Positions 45,861 through 55,127 of a DNA stretch of 64,000 bases are shown here, piece by piece. Position 1 is the stretch's first letter, and every line of letters begins with the position of its first letter. This DNA is from Micrococcaceae bacterium RIT 802 (GTDB lineage: Bacteria > Actinomycetota > Actinomycetes > Actinomycetales > Micrococcaceae): positions 1 to 64,000 of the forward strand of contig JAFEMX010000012.1 of NCBI GenBank assembly GCA_016892645.1. The letters are read 5' to 3'. A program made the translations under genes and the position numbers. The notes under the pieces are model-generated. The model was given only the letters and a program-made list of their open reading frames with translations. It was not told where the DNA came from and did no database searches.

Positions 45861-46883
45861 ATGAACACCCCATTGCTCAGCATCATCATTCCGGCGAAGG
45901 ACCAGGCTCCATTCATCCGCGACACGATGACGAGCCTCCTGAACCAGTTCGATGATCCGGCGGCATTGGAGGTGGTCTTCGTCGACGACGGATCGAGCGA
46001 CGGCACCGGGGAGCTGGTCGAGGCATTCGCCGACCGGCTCCCCGGCCTGAAGATCCTGCGCAACGACGTGGCCCGCGGCCTGGCCACCGCCCGCAACCAG
46101 GGACTGGACCAGGCCACCGGAGCGGCCATCGCGTTCCTCGACGGCGACGACTGGCTGGCGCCGGGGCACCTGGCGTATTGCCTGGCCGAGCTGAACCGGC
46201 TCGACGTGGACTTCGTCCGCGTCGACCACGTCCGCGTGACCGCCGGGCGGCGGGCCATCCACCGGGCCCCGCAGGCCCGACGCAACACGGTCCTCGATCC
46301 GCGCGAGTCCGTCCTCCCGCACACCGAGACGACCATGATCGACTACCCGTTCGCCTGGGCCGGGCTCTTCCACCGCCGCCTGGCCGATGCCGGCCTGCTC
46401 CATTTTCCGGACGGGCTCTTCACGGCCGAAGACCGTCCCTGGATCTGGAAGCTGCATCTGCAGGCCGGATCGTATGCGGTCCTGAGTTCGCTGGGCATCA
46501 TGTACCGACGCGGAGTCGCGACGTCCCTGACGCAGATCTACGATCGGCGACAACTCGACTTCGCCCGGGCGTTCGCCCTCTCCTTCCAGGTGGTCGCCGC
46601 GGATCCCGACGCCGAGAAATACTGGCCCAAGGTGATCCGCCAGTTCCTGGCGGTCTCGTGCCACCACCTCTCCCGCAGCAGCCAGATGACCCCGGAGGTG
46701 AAGACGGCGCTGGATCGGGCCATCACCGATACGATGGCGACCCTACCCGAGCCGATGCTCACCGAGGCTTTTACGGCACTCGATGCCAAGCGCCGGCGGC
46801 TGCTGCTTCCCCTGCGGCCCGCGGGCCGCGTCTGCACCCCATCCGCCACCCAACCGACCACCGCCCTGGAAGGAGCCCGATGA
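45861..46883 (+). CDS. Glycosyltransferase family 2
   Basis: A 340-residue GT-A enzyme. The N-terminal catalytic domain has LLSIIIPAKDQAPFIRDTMT, the nucleotide-binding VVFVDDGSSDGTGELVEAFA and the DXD-type IAFLDGDDWLAPGHL (about 92-106). The AEDRPWIWKLHL motif lies near residue 190. The C-terminal half is specific to sialic-acid-type clusters and is not otherwise recognised. It starts 15 bp after neuB, and its stop overlaps the next start (ATGA). Confidence 0.85.
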   Translation: MNTPLLSIIIPAKDQAPFIRDTMTSLLNQFDDPAALEVVFVDDGSSDGTGELVEAFADRLPGLKILRNDVARGLATARNQGLDQATGAAIAFLDGDDWLAPGHLAYCLAELNRLDVDFVRVDHVRVTAGRRAIHRAPQARRNTVLDPRESVLPHTETTMIDYPFAWAGLFHRRLADAGLLHFPDGLFTAEDRPWIWKLHLQAGSYAVLSSLGIMYRRGVATSLTQIYDRRQLDFARAFALSFQVVAADPDAEKYWPKVIRQFLAVSCHHLSRSSQMTPEVKTALDRAITDTMATLPEPMLTEAFTALDAKRRRLLLPLRPAGRVCTPSATQPTTALEGAR

Positions 46884-48283
46884 TCCAGCTGCTCACGGCT
46901 TCCACGTTGTTCCAGGTCGCCTCCCTGGCCGCCATGGTGGACGTCGACGCGCTGCCCCCCGCCGACGGCGAGCGGGTCCTGCTCCTGGTCGACGGCTCCC
47001 AGCAACCCGAACTGACCGGTGGCATCCAGAACGCCCCGGGATTCACCGACCTGTCCCGGCGGTTCGACCGCGTCGTGGACCTCGGAGAACTCCTCTTCCC
47101 GCGCCGCCCGGCACAATTCAATCCGCGGGAGGAGGACCTGTACCTCTGGGAACGGCTGCTGCGCCGCCACTTCGACCTCGGCGACGAGCCCCTCCAGCTA
47201 TTCGTCGATTCCGTCCAGGTCAACCCCACGCGCGCCATGCTGCGGATCTTCCACGATGCGCCGTTCATGGTCCATTCGGACGGACTCATGTCCTACGGCC
47301 CCACCCGGAACCTGTTGCCGCCTGCCCTGCGCCAGCGCTTGGACGGACTGCTCTACGTCGAGTTGGTTCCCGGCCTGGAGCCCCTGCTGCTCAGGGAGTT
47401 CAGCCCGCGGCTGCTCCCGGTTCCCACCGAACCACTGGCCGATATCGTCAACGATCTCGCCCGCTCGACCCCCCTGTCATGGCCCGCCCCCGGCATGGGC
47501 CCGGCGGGGACGGGCCATTCATCGACGGCCATGATCCTCGGCCAATACCTGGCCCACCTGGGGCTCATGGACGACGAGGAGGAGAGCGCCCTGCACCGCG
47601 ACATGGTGCACGAGGCGCACCGCCGTGGCGCAACGCGGATCGTCTTCAAACCCCACCCCTCGGCGGGTCCGGCTTCCGGTCGCGAGATGGAACGCAACGC
47701 CATCGAACTGGGCATGGGGTTCACGGTGCTGCGGGATCCCGTGCTGGCCGAGGTCGCTGTCGCGATCGTGCGTCCCGACGTGGTGATCAGCTGCTTCTCG
47801 ACCGCCTTGCTGTCCATCCGCGCCCTGTTTGGGATCGACTGTGCCGCAGTGGGCACCGAGACGATGCTCGAACGTCTGGCCCCCTACGAGAACTCGAACC
47901 GCATCCCGGTCACCCTCATTGACGCCCTCTTCCGGCGCGGCGTCCCGCTCCCCGCCGACGACCCGGCAGGCAGCCGGGGTCTGCTGACACAGCTCATCAC
48001 CGCCGTCGGATATTGCATGCAGCCCCTTCGCCTCGCGGACGACGAGGAGACGGCCCGCCGGTTCCTGGCGGCCGACTACCTGCGGTACGCGGAATACTTC
48101 AAGCGGCGCCGTTTGACCCGGCTGGCACTGCCCGGCGGCCTGCCGCCGCGCGCTGGGGCGTGGGGCTTCGCCCTGCGGCTGAAGCGGCACCTGCCCGCAC
48201 CCCTGCACCGGCCCCTGCGACGCACGATGCGGCGCATCCCCCGCCGGTTCATCCAGGGGGCATCCCGGGTTGGCCGTTCCTGA
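46880..48283 (+). CDS. Polysialyltransferase-like protein (alpha-2,8-polysialyltransferase family)
   Basis: A 467-residue predicted glycosyltransferase. The N-terminal IQLLTASTLFQVASLAAMVD resembles the start of POLYST-family proteins, and the C-terminal half has a nucleotide-sugar site resembling that of polysialyl/sialyltransferases (RIVFKPHPSAGP near 255, where the KPHP motif binds CMP; later VISCFSTALLSI, matching the conserved Ser-Thr of the S/T motif). It has no signal peptide or membrane segment and likely acts at the cytosolic face. AAGGAG lies before ATG 46880, which overlaps the GT2 stop. Confidence 0.75.
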   Translation: MIQLLTASTLFQVASLAAMVDVDALPPADGERVLLLVDGSQQPELTGGIQNAPGFTDLSRRFDRVVDLGELLFPRRPAQFNPREEDLYLWERLLRRHFDLGDEPLQLFVDSVQVNPTRAMLRIFHDAPFMVHSDGLMSYGPTRNLLPPALRQRLDGLLYVELVPGLEPLLLREFSPRLLPVPTEPLADIVNDLARSTPLSWPAPGMGPAGTGHSSTAMILGQYLAHLGLMDDEEESALHRDMVHEAHRRGATRIVFKPHPSAGPASGREMERNAIELGMGFTVLRDPVLAEVAVAIVRPDVVISCFSTALLSIRALFGIDCAAVGTETMLERLAPYENSNRIPVTLIDALFRRGVPLPADDPAGSRGLLTQLITAVGYCMQPLRLADDEETARRFLAADYLRYAEYFKRRRLTRLALPGGLPPRAGAWGFALRLKRHLPAPLHRPLRRTMRRIPRRFIQGASRVGRS

Positions 48284-48301
48284 CCCGTGCACACCACCAA
48301 C

Positions 48302-49336
48302 ATGACCTCCCTTCCCCGCAGGACGCGCCTGGTGCCCCAGGTCCAACGCCCCCGCTTCGGCACCGCCCAGGTGTGGGTCGAATCACCCCTGCAAATGCTC
48401 AGCGCCATCGAGGCCCACGGAGCCGGATTGTTGGGGCGGCGGACGACGATCAACCCCCGCGGCGGCACCGCCGGCATGGACGCCACGATGCGCACGCTCA
48501 TGGGCCAGGCACCGTTGGGCGTCCGGTTCGGGGAAACGGGTCTGCAGGTGCCGCCGGCCCGCAGCCGGGGAGTCGACCGGTGGGTGACCGGCGACGCGTT
48601 CTCCGGCCGCATCCAGCGCGAACTCATGGGCCCCATCCGGGCCGACGAGATCGTCATCATCGACGATGGCCTGGCCACCGTGAAGCTGCTGGACATCCTG
48701 ACCAGCGGCCGGCCGATGCCGCTGGTCAGGCCGCGGGCGCCCCGCAGCGCCTCCCGCACGGCCCTGGGCCTGGCGGCCTGGTACCGGCTGCGCTCGCTCG
48801 CCCGGCAGGGCCGGCTCATGGCGCTGACCGCCCTGCCGATCCACTTCGACGTCGAGGAGGCCTTCCGGGGCCTCGGCGGGCATCTGGAGCACCACCGGTT
48901 CGAATGGCTGAGCACCCAGCCCGTCGACGAGCAGTTCTTCGAACCCACGATCGTCATCGGATCCGCCATGGCCGCCGACGGCCTGATCGAGGAGCAGCCG
49001 TACCTGGACTGGGTGGTCGGGCAGACGGAGGACGGCCCGGTCGGCTACTTCCCGCACCGGCGCGAGGAACCCGGTTTCCTGGCACGGCTGGCGGGGCATC
49101 CGCTGATCACTGTGCACCCGAATACGATTCCCGTCGAGATGCGGCTGCGCGGTCTGCGCCACGGCCAGAGCGTGCGCGCCCTGCCCTCCACCGTCCTGCC
49201 CTCCCTGCGGTTGCTGCTGGGCCCGAACCGGGTGCGGATCATCGGCCAGCCGGTCCCCGGGCAGTGGTGGACCGATGCCGCATCCCCCGGTCTGCGCGCG
49301 CACCTGAGCAGCTCGCTGGAGGATCCCACCTCGTGA
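48302..49336 (+). CDS. Putative sialyltransferase/GT52-like glycosyltransferase
   Basis: A 344-residue protein of the sialic-acid cluster. The early [20 protein letters not shown] segment and the [20 protein letters not shown] motif (about 115-134) resemble GT52/sialyltransferase-like proteins. Late in the sequence, [18 protein letters not shown] and [17 protein letters not shown] resemble the CMP-binding HP motif and the Ser-Thr pair. ATG 48302 is used; GTG 48287, 3 bp after the previous stop, is an alternative. Its stop overlaps the start of the next gene (GTGA). Confidence 0.68.
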   Translation: MTSLPRRTRLVPQVQRPRFGTAQVWVESPLQMLSAIEAHGAGLLGRRTTINPRGGTAGMDATMRTLMGQAPLGVRFGETGLQVPPARSRGVDRWVTGDAFSGRIQRELMGPIRADEIVIIDDGLATVKLLDILTSGRPMPLVRPRAPRSASRTALGLAAWYRLRSLARQGRLMALTALPIHFDVEEAFRGLGGHLEHHRFEWLSTQPVDEQFFEPTIVIGSAMAADGLIEEQPYLDWVVGQTEDGPVGYFPHRREEPGFLARLAGHPLITVHPNTIPVEMRLRGLRHGQSVRALPSTVLPSLRLLLGPNRVRIIGQPVPGQWWTDAASPGLRAHLSSSLEDPTS

Positions 49337-50703
49337 ACGCGCACCTGCCACCCACCCCGGCGGAGGTGCTCACCCGCCGCTCCACCACCGGAACCGGCGC
49401 GGCCCCCCCGGTCCGCCCGCGCATCCTCGCCGTGGCCGACAGCGACTCGTACCTCAAGTTCGCCTGCGCCACCCTGGACGCCCTGGGCCCCGGCTGGGAC
49501 CGCCGGGTGGTCCTGGCGCGCACCCCGATCCTGCCCACGACCGAGCAGCGGACGACGGCCGTGGCCGGGACGTTCCTGCGGGGCGGGCCTCCGGTCCAGG
49601 TGGTGCCGGTCCGCCACCTCGGGCCCCTCCTCGACGGAGCCGATGTGGTCCTGGCTGCCGCCACGGGACCCGTCGTCCAGGAGGTCTTCCGCCGGGTCGC
49701 CGCCCGCCATCTCGGCCGGTCGGCGTCCCCGCTGTACTCGGCCCTGTCCCGCCTTCGGCGACGGGCCGGCGCACCGTTCCGGCCGCCGTCGTCCCCCACC
49801 CCGGGCCCGGACGACCTGGCCGGCGGGCGCACCACGGCGCTCGTTTCGGCACTGCCCGGAGTCGCCTATCCGGCGACGGAGAAGGCGATGCGTTTCCGTG
49901 CCCTGGGGGACGCGTTCCTCGCGCACAGCCACGCCGAGGCCAGGGACTTCACCGGCGTCCTCACCGCACTGGGCAGCCACCAGGCCGTCCTCACCGCACG
50001 GCTGCCCTTCCTGGGCTCGGCCGGCGAACCGGTTCGGGACGTGACGCCCGTGCGCACGGTGGTCTTCGCCGCGCAGGCCAAGTTCCCGGTCGGGCGCCGC
50101 CAACGCGAGCAGGTGCTGGAGGCGTTGGCCCGCACGCGCCGTGCCCACCCCGGCGTCGCGGTCGTCGTGAAGCTGCGGGCCAGGGCCGGCGAACCGCAGA
50201 CCCACCGCGAGGAATTCCCCTACGACCGGTTGTGGGAGGACCTGGTGGCCCGCGGAAGCGTGGCAGCCGACGAGGTGCGATTCGTCACCGGCCAGATGAC
50301 CGGGGTGCTGCAGCCCGGCACCCTGCTGGCGACCGTGTCGTCCACGGCGGTACTGGAGGCCATCGACCGTGGTTTGCCGGCGATCGTCCTCGACGACTTC
50401 GGGGTCGGGCCCGGACTGTACAACGAGGTCTTCGCGGGCAGCGGCCTGATCGGGAGCCTGGGCGACGTCGAGGCCCTCGCCGTCAGGCATGCCGACGGCG
50501 ACTGGCTGCAGGACCACTACTTCCACGAGCGCACGCAGACGACGGAGTCGGCACTGCTCCGGCTCGCCGAGCGGGCGCGTGCCGGCCGGCTGTCCACCTC
50601 GCCCGATGCGGTGGCCACCTCCCGCGGGCTGGCGGTGCGCAACCGGCTGCGCACGGCCTTGCCCGCCCCCGCACTACGCCTGATCCGGGCCCTGCGCCAC
50701 TGA
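49333..50703 (+). CDS. DUF6716 putative glycosyltransferase
   Basis: A 456-residue protein starting at GTG 49333, which overlaps the preceding stop. The N-terminal half has a Rossmann-like [20 protein letters not shown] opening; the second half has [40 protein letters not shown] and [20 protein letters not shown], a GT-B-like donor site. It matches the DUF6716 family that accompanies actinobacterial sialic-acid-type clusters. The acceptor is unknown. It is the last gene of the six-gene plus-strand operon. Confidence 0.7.
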   Translation: MNAHLPPTPAEVLTRRSTTGTGAAPPVRPRILAVADSDSYLKFACATLDALGPGWDRRVVLARTPILPTTEQRTTAVAGTFLRGGPPVQVVPVRHLGPLLDGADVVLAAATGPVVQEVFRRVAARHLGRSASPLYSALSRLRRRAGAPFRPPSSPTPGPDDLAGGRTTALVSALPGVAYPATEKAMRFRALGDAFLAHSHAEARDFTGVLTALGSHQAVLTARLPFLGSAGEPVRDVTPVRTVVFAAQAKFPVGRRQREQVLEALARTRRAHPGVAVVVKLRARAGEPQTHREEFPYDRLWEDLVARGSVAADEVRFVTGQMTGVLQPGTLLATVSSTAVLEAIDRGLPAIVLDDFGVGPGLYNEVFAGSGLIGSLGDVEALAVRHADGDWLQDHYFHERTQTTESALLRLAERARAGRLSTSPDAVATSRGLAVRNRLRTALPAPALRLIRALRH

Positions 50704-50813
50704 GCGTCGTTCCGGCGTCACCGAACGGCCGGGGGAATAGCGCGGCCCGCGCGTCACTTAGACTCTTTATGGCCCTCGGCCACCCAAGAAAACTTTCTGC
50801 TGTAGGAGACACT

Positions 50814-51899
50814 GTGTCGGGAAACCCCATTCGGGTCGCAATCATTGGCGTGGGAAACTGCGCGACGTCGCTCATCCAGGGCGTCGAGTACTACAAGGAT
50901 GCGGACGCGGAGACGAAGATTCCCGGCCTGATGCACGTGAAGTTCGGCCAGTACCACGTCAACGACGTGGAATTCGTCGCGGCCTTCGACGTCGACGAGA
51001 AGAAGGTCGGCCTCGACCTGGCGGAGGCCATCACCGCCAGCGAGAACAACACCATCAAGATCGCCGACGTCCCGGCCACCGGCATCACCGTCCAGCGCGG
51101 GCACACCCTGGACGGCCTGGGCAAGTACTACCGCGAGACGATCACCGAATCCGCGGCCGAACCGGTGGACATCGTCGCGGCCCTGAAGGACACCCGCGCC
51201 GATGTGCTGGTCTGCTACCTCCCCGTCGGGTCGGAGGCGGCCGCGAAGTTCTACGCCCAGTGCGCCATCGACGCCGGTGTGGCGTTCGTCAACGCCCTGC
51301 CCGTCTTCATCGCCGGCACCCAGGAGTGGGCCGACAAGTTCACCGCCGCCGGCGTTCCGATCGTCGGCGACGACATCAAGAGCCAGATCGGCGCGACCAT
51401 CACGCACCGCGTCATGGCCAAGCTGTTCGAGGACCGTGGCGTCACCCTGGACCGCACGTACCAGCTCAACGTCGGCGGGAACATGGACTTCAAGAACATG
51501 CTCGAGCGCGACCGCCTCGAGTCCAAGAAGGTCTCCAAGACGCAGGCCGTCACCTCCAACACCTCCGCGAAGCTCGGCGCCGACGACGTCCACATCGGCC
51601 CCTCGGACTACGTGGCCTGGCTCGATGACCGCAAGTGGGCCTTCGTCCGCCTCGAGGGCCGCAACTTCGGCGACGCCCCGGTCTCGCTGGAGTACAAGCT
51701 CGAGGTCTGGGACTCCCCGAACTCCGCCGGCGTGATCATCGACGCCATCCGCGCCGCGAAGATCGCCCTGGACCGGGGCATCGGCGGCCCACTGCTGTCG
51801 GCCTCCTCCTACTTCATGAAGTCCCCGCCGCAGCAGTTCAACGACGAGGCAGCCCACGAGAACGTCGAGGCGTTCATCCGCGGCGACCTCGAGCGCTAG
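50814..51899 (+). CDS. ino1: Inositol-3-phosphate synthase
   Basis: A 361-residue NAD-dependent enzyme converting glucose-6-phosphate to 1D-myo-inositol-3-phosphate, the precursor of phosphatidylinositol and mycothiol. Motifs are [20 protein letters not shown] (Rossmann, 5-24), [31 protein letters not shown] and the late [15 protein letters not shown] 50814 has TAGGAG 7 bp upstream; an upstream in-frame ATG at 50769 lacks one. The mycothiol role fits the mycothiol-dependent enzyme at 7045. In mycobacteria a padR gene and ponA lie near ino1; neither is seen here. Confidence 0.95.
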   Translation: MSGNPIRVAIIGVGNCATSLIQGVEYYKDADAETKIPGLMHVKFGQYHVNDVEFVAAFDVDEKKVGLDLAEAITASENNTIKIADVPATGITVQRGHTLDGLGKYYRETITESAAEPVDIVAALKDTRADVLVCYLPVGSEAAAKFYAQCAIDAGVAFVNALPVFIAGTQEWADKFTAAGVPIVGDDIKSQIGATITHRVMAKLFEDRGVTLDRTYQLNVGGNMDFKNMLERDRLESKKVSKTQAVTSNTSAKLGADDVHIGPSDYVAWLDDRKWAFVRLEGRNFGDAPVSLEYKLEVWDSPNSAGVIIDAIRAAKIALDRGIGGPLLSASSYFMKSPPQQFNDEAAHENVEAFIRGDLER

Positions 51900-51920
51900 C
51901 AGCCCCGGCTCCCCGGCCAC

Positions 51921-51950
51921 CGGCGGCCCGCCCCCTCGGGCGGGCCGCCG
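51921..51950. terminator. Bidirectional terminator between ino1 and fhs
   Basis: A 13-bp perfect stem (CGGCGGCCCGCCC with its complement) and loop CCTC lie between convergent stop codons. Confidence 0.8.
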
Positions 51951-51956
51951 TTCCGC

Positions 51957-53681
51957 CTAGAACAGCCCGACGGCATTCCCGTCGTCGTCCACGTCCATGC
52001 GCATCGCCGCCGGGATCCTGGGCAGGCCCGGCATGGTCATGACCGCCCCGGTCAGCGCCACGATGAAGCCGGCGCCGGTCTTGGGGATGAGGTCGCGCAC
52101 CTGCAGCGTGAAGCCCTCCGGCGCCCCCAGGAGGGTGGCGTCGTCGGAGAACGAGTACTGGGTCTTGGCCATGCAGACGGGCAGGCCATCCCACCCGTTC
52201 TCGACGATCTCGGCCAGCCGCTTGCGGGCGGCGGCGGAGAACTCCACATCGGCGCCACCGTAGATGTCCCGCACGATCTTGCGGATCTTCTCCTCGACGG
52301 GAAGGTCGAGGTCGTACAGGTGGTGGAACCCGGAGCCGTGATCCACTGCGTCGAGCACCTTGGCCGCCAGCTCGGTCGCCCCCTCGCCGCCGTGCGCCCA
52401 CACGTCGGCCACCGCCGCCTCGACCCCCTCGGTGGCGCACCATTGCAGCACCGCGTCCAGTTCCTCCGACGTGTCCCCGCCGAACCGGTTGATCGCCACG
52501 ACGGGCGAGAGCCCGAAGCGCCCGATGTTGCGCACATGCCGGGCCAGGTTCGGCAATCCGGCGCGCACGGCGTCAACATTCTCGGGGCCGAGCCCGTCCT
52601 TGGGGACACCCCCGTGCATCTTCAGGGCACGGATGGTGGCCACGAGGACGACGGCGGAGGGAGGGCATTGCGCGTAGCGCGCCTTGATGTCCATGAACTT
52701 CTCGGCGCCGAGGTCCGCCCCGAATCCGGCCTCGGTGACCACCAGGTCGGCCAGCCGGCGCCCGGTGTTCGTGGCGATGGCCGAATTGCACCCATGGGCG
52801 ATGTTCGCGAACGGCCCGCCGTGCACCAAGGCGGGCGTGCCGGCGATGGTCTGCACGAGGTTGGGTTTGATCGCGTCCTTGAGCAGCAGCGTCAGGGCCC
52901 CCTGGACGCCGAGGTCCGATACCGTCACCGGGCTGCGGTCGAAGGTGTAGCCGACGGTCATCCGGCCCAGCCGCTCGCGCAGATCCGCCAGGTCGGTGGC
53001 CAGGCAGAACACGGCCATGACCTCCGAGGCGACCGTGATGTCGAACCCGTCCTGGCGGGGCGTGCCCTCCGACGGCCCGCCCAATCCGATGACGATGCTG
53101 CGCAGCGCGCGGTCGTTGATGTCCATGACGCGTTTGAACGTCACCCGTCGCGGGTCGATGCCCAGTTCGTTGCCCTGCTGGATGTGGTTGTCCACCAGGG
53201 CCATCAACAGGTTGTTGGCGCTGGTGATGGCGTGGAAGTCCCCGGTGAAGTGGGTGTTGATGTCCTCCATCGGCAGGACCTGCGAATAGCCGCCACCGGC
53301 GGCCCCGCCCTTCATCCCGAAGATCGGTCCCAACGACGGTTCCCGCAACGCGATCATGGTGCGTGTGCCTGTCGCCGCCAGCGCATCCCCGAGGCCGACG
53401 GTCACCGTTGATTTCCCTTCGCCGGCAGGCGTCGGCGACATCCCGCTGACCAGCACCACGCGTCCGGGCGCCCCGGTGGCCGGAGGCAGGTCCGCCAGAT
53501 TGATCTTGGCCTTGTACCGCCCATAGTTCTCCAGGGCGTCGGCGGGAATTCCTGCGGTGGCGGCGATGGCCTCGATGGGCTTCAACGTCGCGCGTTGCGA
53601 AATGACCAGGTCATTCATGGTCTCGACGTCATCCTGGTGTCCACTGCTGCTGGTCATCTGCCCACGGACCTTTCCGGCCAT
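51957..53681 (-). CDS. fhs: Formate-tetrahydrofolate ligase
   Basis: A 574-residue ATP-dependent enzyme making 10-formyltetrahydrofolate for one-carbon metabolism. The P-loop motif [19 protein letters not shown] (about 83-101), the signature [20 protein letters not shown] and the folate-site [20 protein letters not shown] are clear. Length is slightly over the usual 550-560. ATG 53681 is the longest start; ATG 53657 (MTSSSGHQ) and ATG 53618 (MNDLVISQ) are alternatives, and none has a strong ribosome site. Upstream lies a cluster of very small ORFs on the same strand, separated by a hairpin. Confidence 0.95.
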   Translation of the reverse strand: MAGKVRGQMTSSSGHQDDVETMNDLVISQRATLKPIEAIAATAGIPADALENYGRYKAKINLADLPPATGAPGRVVLVSGMSPTPAGEGKSTVTVGLGDALAATGTRTMIALREPSLGPIFGMKGGAAGGGYSQVLPMEDINTHFTGDFHAITSANNLLMALVDNHIQQGNELGIDPRRVTFKRVMDINDRALRSIVIGLGGPSEGTPRQDGFDITVASEVMAVFCLATDLADLRERLGRMTVGYTFDRSPVTVSDLGVQGALTLLLKDAIKPNLVQTIAGTPALVHGGPFANIAHGCNSAIATNTGRRLADLVVTEAGFGADLGAEKFMDIKARYAQCPPSAVVLVATIRALKMHGGVPKDGLGPENVDAVRAGLPNLARHVRNIGRFGLSPVVAINRFGGDTSEELDAVLQWCATEGVEAAVADVWAHGGEGATELAAKVLDAVDHGSGFHHLYDLDLPVEEKIRKIVRDIYGGADVEFSAAARKRLAEIVENGWDGLPVCMAKTQYSFSDDATLLGAPEGFTLQVRDLIPKTGAGFIVALTGAVMTMPGLPRIPAAMRMDVDDDGNAVGLF

Positions 53682-53762
53682 CAGCCGTTGTGTCGCCGGC
53701 GGACCGCCTTGTCGCGCCGTTCATCCCCAAGCTACCAGCGATGGACCGCCGTCGTCCCGGGA

Positions 53763-53840
53763 TCAGGACCGGCGATTTAAGCGGCAAAGCCCGCCGGTGA
53801 AGCCGGCGGGCTTTGCGGTGGGACCAGATATGTCAATCAT
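53763..53840 (-). CDS. Small ORF D (25 codons) of the sORF operon
   Basis: ATG 53840 follows AGGAGG with an ideal 6-bp spacer (AAAACC), giving a 25-residue product beginning MIDISGPTAKPAG and ending LCRLNRRS. The last half of the frame runs through the 14-bp hairpin described separately, so translation of this ORF could disrupt the hairpin. This is either a real micro-protein with an embedded terminator or a leader-type ORF. No family is recognised. Confidence 0.4.
   Translation of the reverse strand: MIDISGPTAKPAGFTGGLCRLNRRS
53784..53816 (-). terminator. Strong hairpin inside/after the sORF operon
   Basis: Stem GCAAAGCCCGCCGG / CCGGCGGGCTTTGC, 14 perfect pairs with a 5-base loop, lies between sORF C and fhs. 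There is no long T-run. It overlaps sORF D. Confidence 0.65.
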
Positions 53841-53898
53841 GGTTTTCCTCCTGGTGGTCGGTCGCTGATCTGGCCGGTGGGACCGGCGGCGTACCTGA

Positions 53899-54018
53899 CT
53901 ACCGAAGGCGGAAGAGCATTTCCGGGGGAAGCTGGGATTCGTGGCGGCTCTTTGGCTGCGGGTTGTACCGGGTGGTCAACCATTGCGGGCTGTTGAGCTT
54001 GCTGCGCTTCTTTTGCAT
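53899..54018 (-). CDS. Small ORF C (39 codons) of the sORF operon
   Basis: ATG 54018 follows GGGGAGGTG with an 8-bp spacer; it starts one base after the stop of sORF B. The 39-residue product is very basic at the N-terminus (MQKKRSKLNSPQWLTTRYNP) and ends EMLFRLR. No cysteines, signal peptide or membrane helix are present. Third codon positions are mostly G/C (31 of 38), as in genuine genes here. No family is recognised; a nucleic-acid- or ribosome-binding micro-protein is one possibility suggested only by charge. Confidence 0.55.
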   Translation of the reverse strand: MQKKRSKLNSPQWLTTRYNPQPKSRHESQLPPEMLFRLR

Positions 54019-54019
54019 G

Positions 54020-54172
54020 TCATTCACCTCCCCGGTGCACATCGGGGTGGGAAGACGCCCGGACAACCGGCTCGTTCACCATTGGCCGGGCACGCAGGAC
54101 GTCGGGGCCGGTGAGGAAGAGCTCGGCGGAACGGAGGCCGGAGGAGCGGGTGTTACTGGATTGCGCGGACAT
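54020..54172 (-). CDS. Small ORF B (50 codons) of the sORF operon
   Basis: A 50-residue ORF from ATG 54172 to TGA 54020. The product begins MSAQSSNTRSSGLRSAELFL and ends SSHPDVHRGGE. G/C at the third position is 38 of 49. The ribosome site is weak (GAAAG). Its last codons encode the Shine-Dalgarno of sORF C, and its stop is 1 bp before the next start, a tightly packed arrangement typical of operons. No family is recognised. Confidence 0.5.
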   Translation of the reverse strand: MSAQSSNTRSSGLRSAELFLTGPDVLRARPMVNEPVVRASSHPDVHRGGE

Positions 54173-54231
54173 CGCTGTTCTTTCGTTCGAAAACCTCGGG
54201 AAGGGGAGGCCTGGAACAGCGGCGCTGGTTT

Positions 54232-54333
54232 CTAGCGGTTCGCCGTTCCGGAGGCGGGGACATAGGCACGATCACGGAATCCGCCAACGTGCGCAGTGGT
54301 AGCCACTGCATTCGTGTTCTGGATGATCATCAC
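54232..54333 (-). CDS. Small ORF A (33 codons) of the sORF operon
   Basis: AAGGAGGT lies 7 bp before GTG 54333 (ATG 54330 follows directly). The 33-residue product starts MMIIQNTNAVATTAHVGGFR and ends VPASGTANR. It is the first ORF after a promoter with an inverted repeat in its spacer. Third-position G/C is 20 of 31, lower than neighbouring genes. It is unrecognised; a leader peptide or micro-protein is possible. Confidence 0.5.
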   Translation of the reverse strand: MMIIQNTNAVATTAHVGGFRDRAYVPASGTANR

Positions 54334-54395
54334 AATTCCCACCTCCTTCGGTGAACAGGCCGGCAAACCGGCGGCTAATAAGTCCGCGGATCGGA

Positions 54396-54424
54396 ACATT
54401 CTCATTGAGATGTCTCAATCACAA
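54396..54424 (-). promoter_or_regulatory. Promoter with palindromic operator for the sORF operon
   Basis: On the minus strand TTGTGA (54419-54424) and GAATGT (54396-54401) are 17 bp apart; the -10 resembles TAATGT of two other promoters here. The perfect inverted repeat ATTGAGA-TG-TCTCAAT (54404-54419) occupies the spacer, a classic repressor position. A small hairpin (GCCGG-CAAA-CCGGC, 54359-54372) follows in the leader. Confidence 0.5.
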
Positions 54425-54536
54425 GGTTAAAACTAACCCAGGTCGGGCTGGGGCGCCAGTCCTGGCCCGGAAATTCTTCGAAATTCTTTCCAAGGCGCGG
54501 TGCGTCCGGCCCGACACGCCGCGCCGGGCCGCTCCG

Positions 54537-55127
54537 CTACAAGCCCCAGGCCTCGACGGCCGGGGTCTTCTTGTCCCAGCCGAGGCGGCAGACTTCGGCA
54601 GTCCCGAGCAGGAAGTGGCGTCCCTGGCGCGCGCCGAGTCCGAGCCAGGTCGCCGCGAGGATGCGGCTGAAGTGGCCGTGGGAGAAGAGGATGGCGTTGC
54701 CGCCTTCGGCCAGCTCGGTGCGGACCCGCTGGACGATGCGCTCGGCACGGGCGCCGACCTGCTCGATGGTTTCGCCACCGGGGACGCCCTGGTCCCAGAT
54801 GAGGTAGCCCGGATCCTTCGCCCGGATGTCGGCGGACCGGATGCCCTCGTACTCTCCGTAGTCCCACTCGTGGGCGTCATCAACCAGTTCGGCGTCGGGA
54901 AAGCCCGCCAGCTCGGCCGTGTGGCGCGCCCGGCGCAGCGGACTGCTCATCACCAGGGAGAACTCGGTGCCCGCGTCCCGGACGGTCGCCAGGGTCTCCC
55001 CGGCCTTCCGTGCCTGGGTTTCCCCGTGCGGGGTCAGCGGCAGGTCGGTCAAGCCGGTGTACTGGCCACTGCGCGACCACTCGGTCTCGCCGTGGCGCAC
55101 CAGCCACAGGCGGGGCAGGTCATTCAT
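54537..55127 (-). CDS. Histidine phosphatase family protein
   Basis: A 196-residue phosphoglycerate-mutase-like phosphatase. The catalytic motif LVRHGETEWSRSGQYTGLTD (about 8-27) has the phospho-His, SSPLRRARHTAEL (about 61-73) a conserved Arg, and SHGHFSRIL (about 150) the second His. Actinobacterial relatives include acid or phosphosugar phosphatases; the substrate is unknown. Its start overlaps the cca stop by 8 bp, so the two are cotranscribed. Confidence 0.87.
   Translation of the reverse strand: MNDLPRLWLVRHGETEWSRSGQYTGLTDLPLTPHGETQARKAGETLATVRDAGTEFSLVMSSPLRRARHTAELAGFPDAELVDDAHEWDYGEYEGIRSADIRAKDPGYLIWDQGVPGGETIEQVGARAERIVQRVRTELAEGGNAILFSHGHFSRILAATWLGLGARQGRHFLLGTAEVCRLGWDKKTPAVEAWGL

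Noticed and set aside
53682-53780. A riboswitch (for example glycine or folate-related) in front of fhs.
   Set aside because: No conserved aptamer elements recognised; the only structure is the hairpin that overlaps small ORF D.
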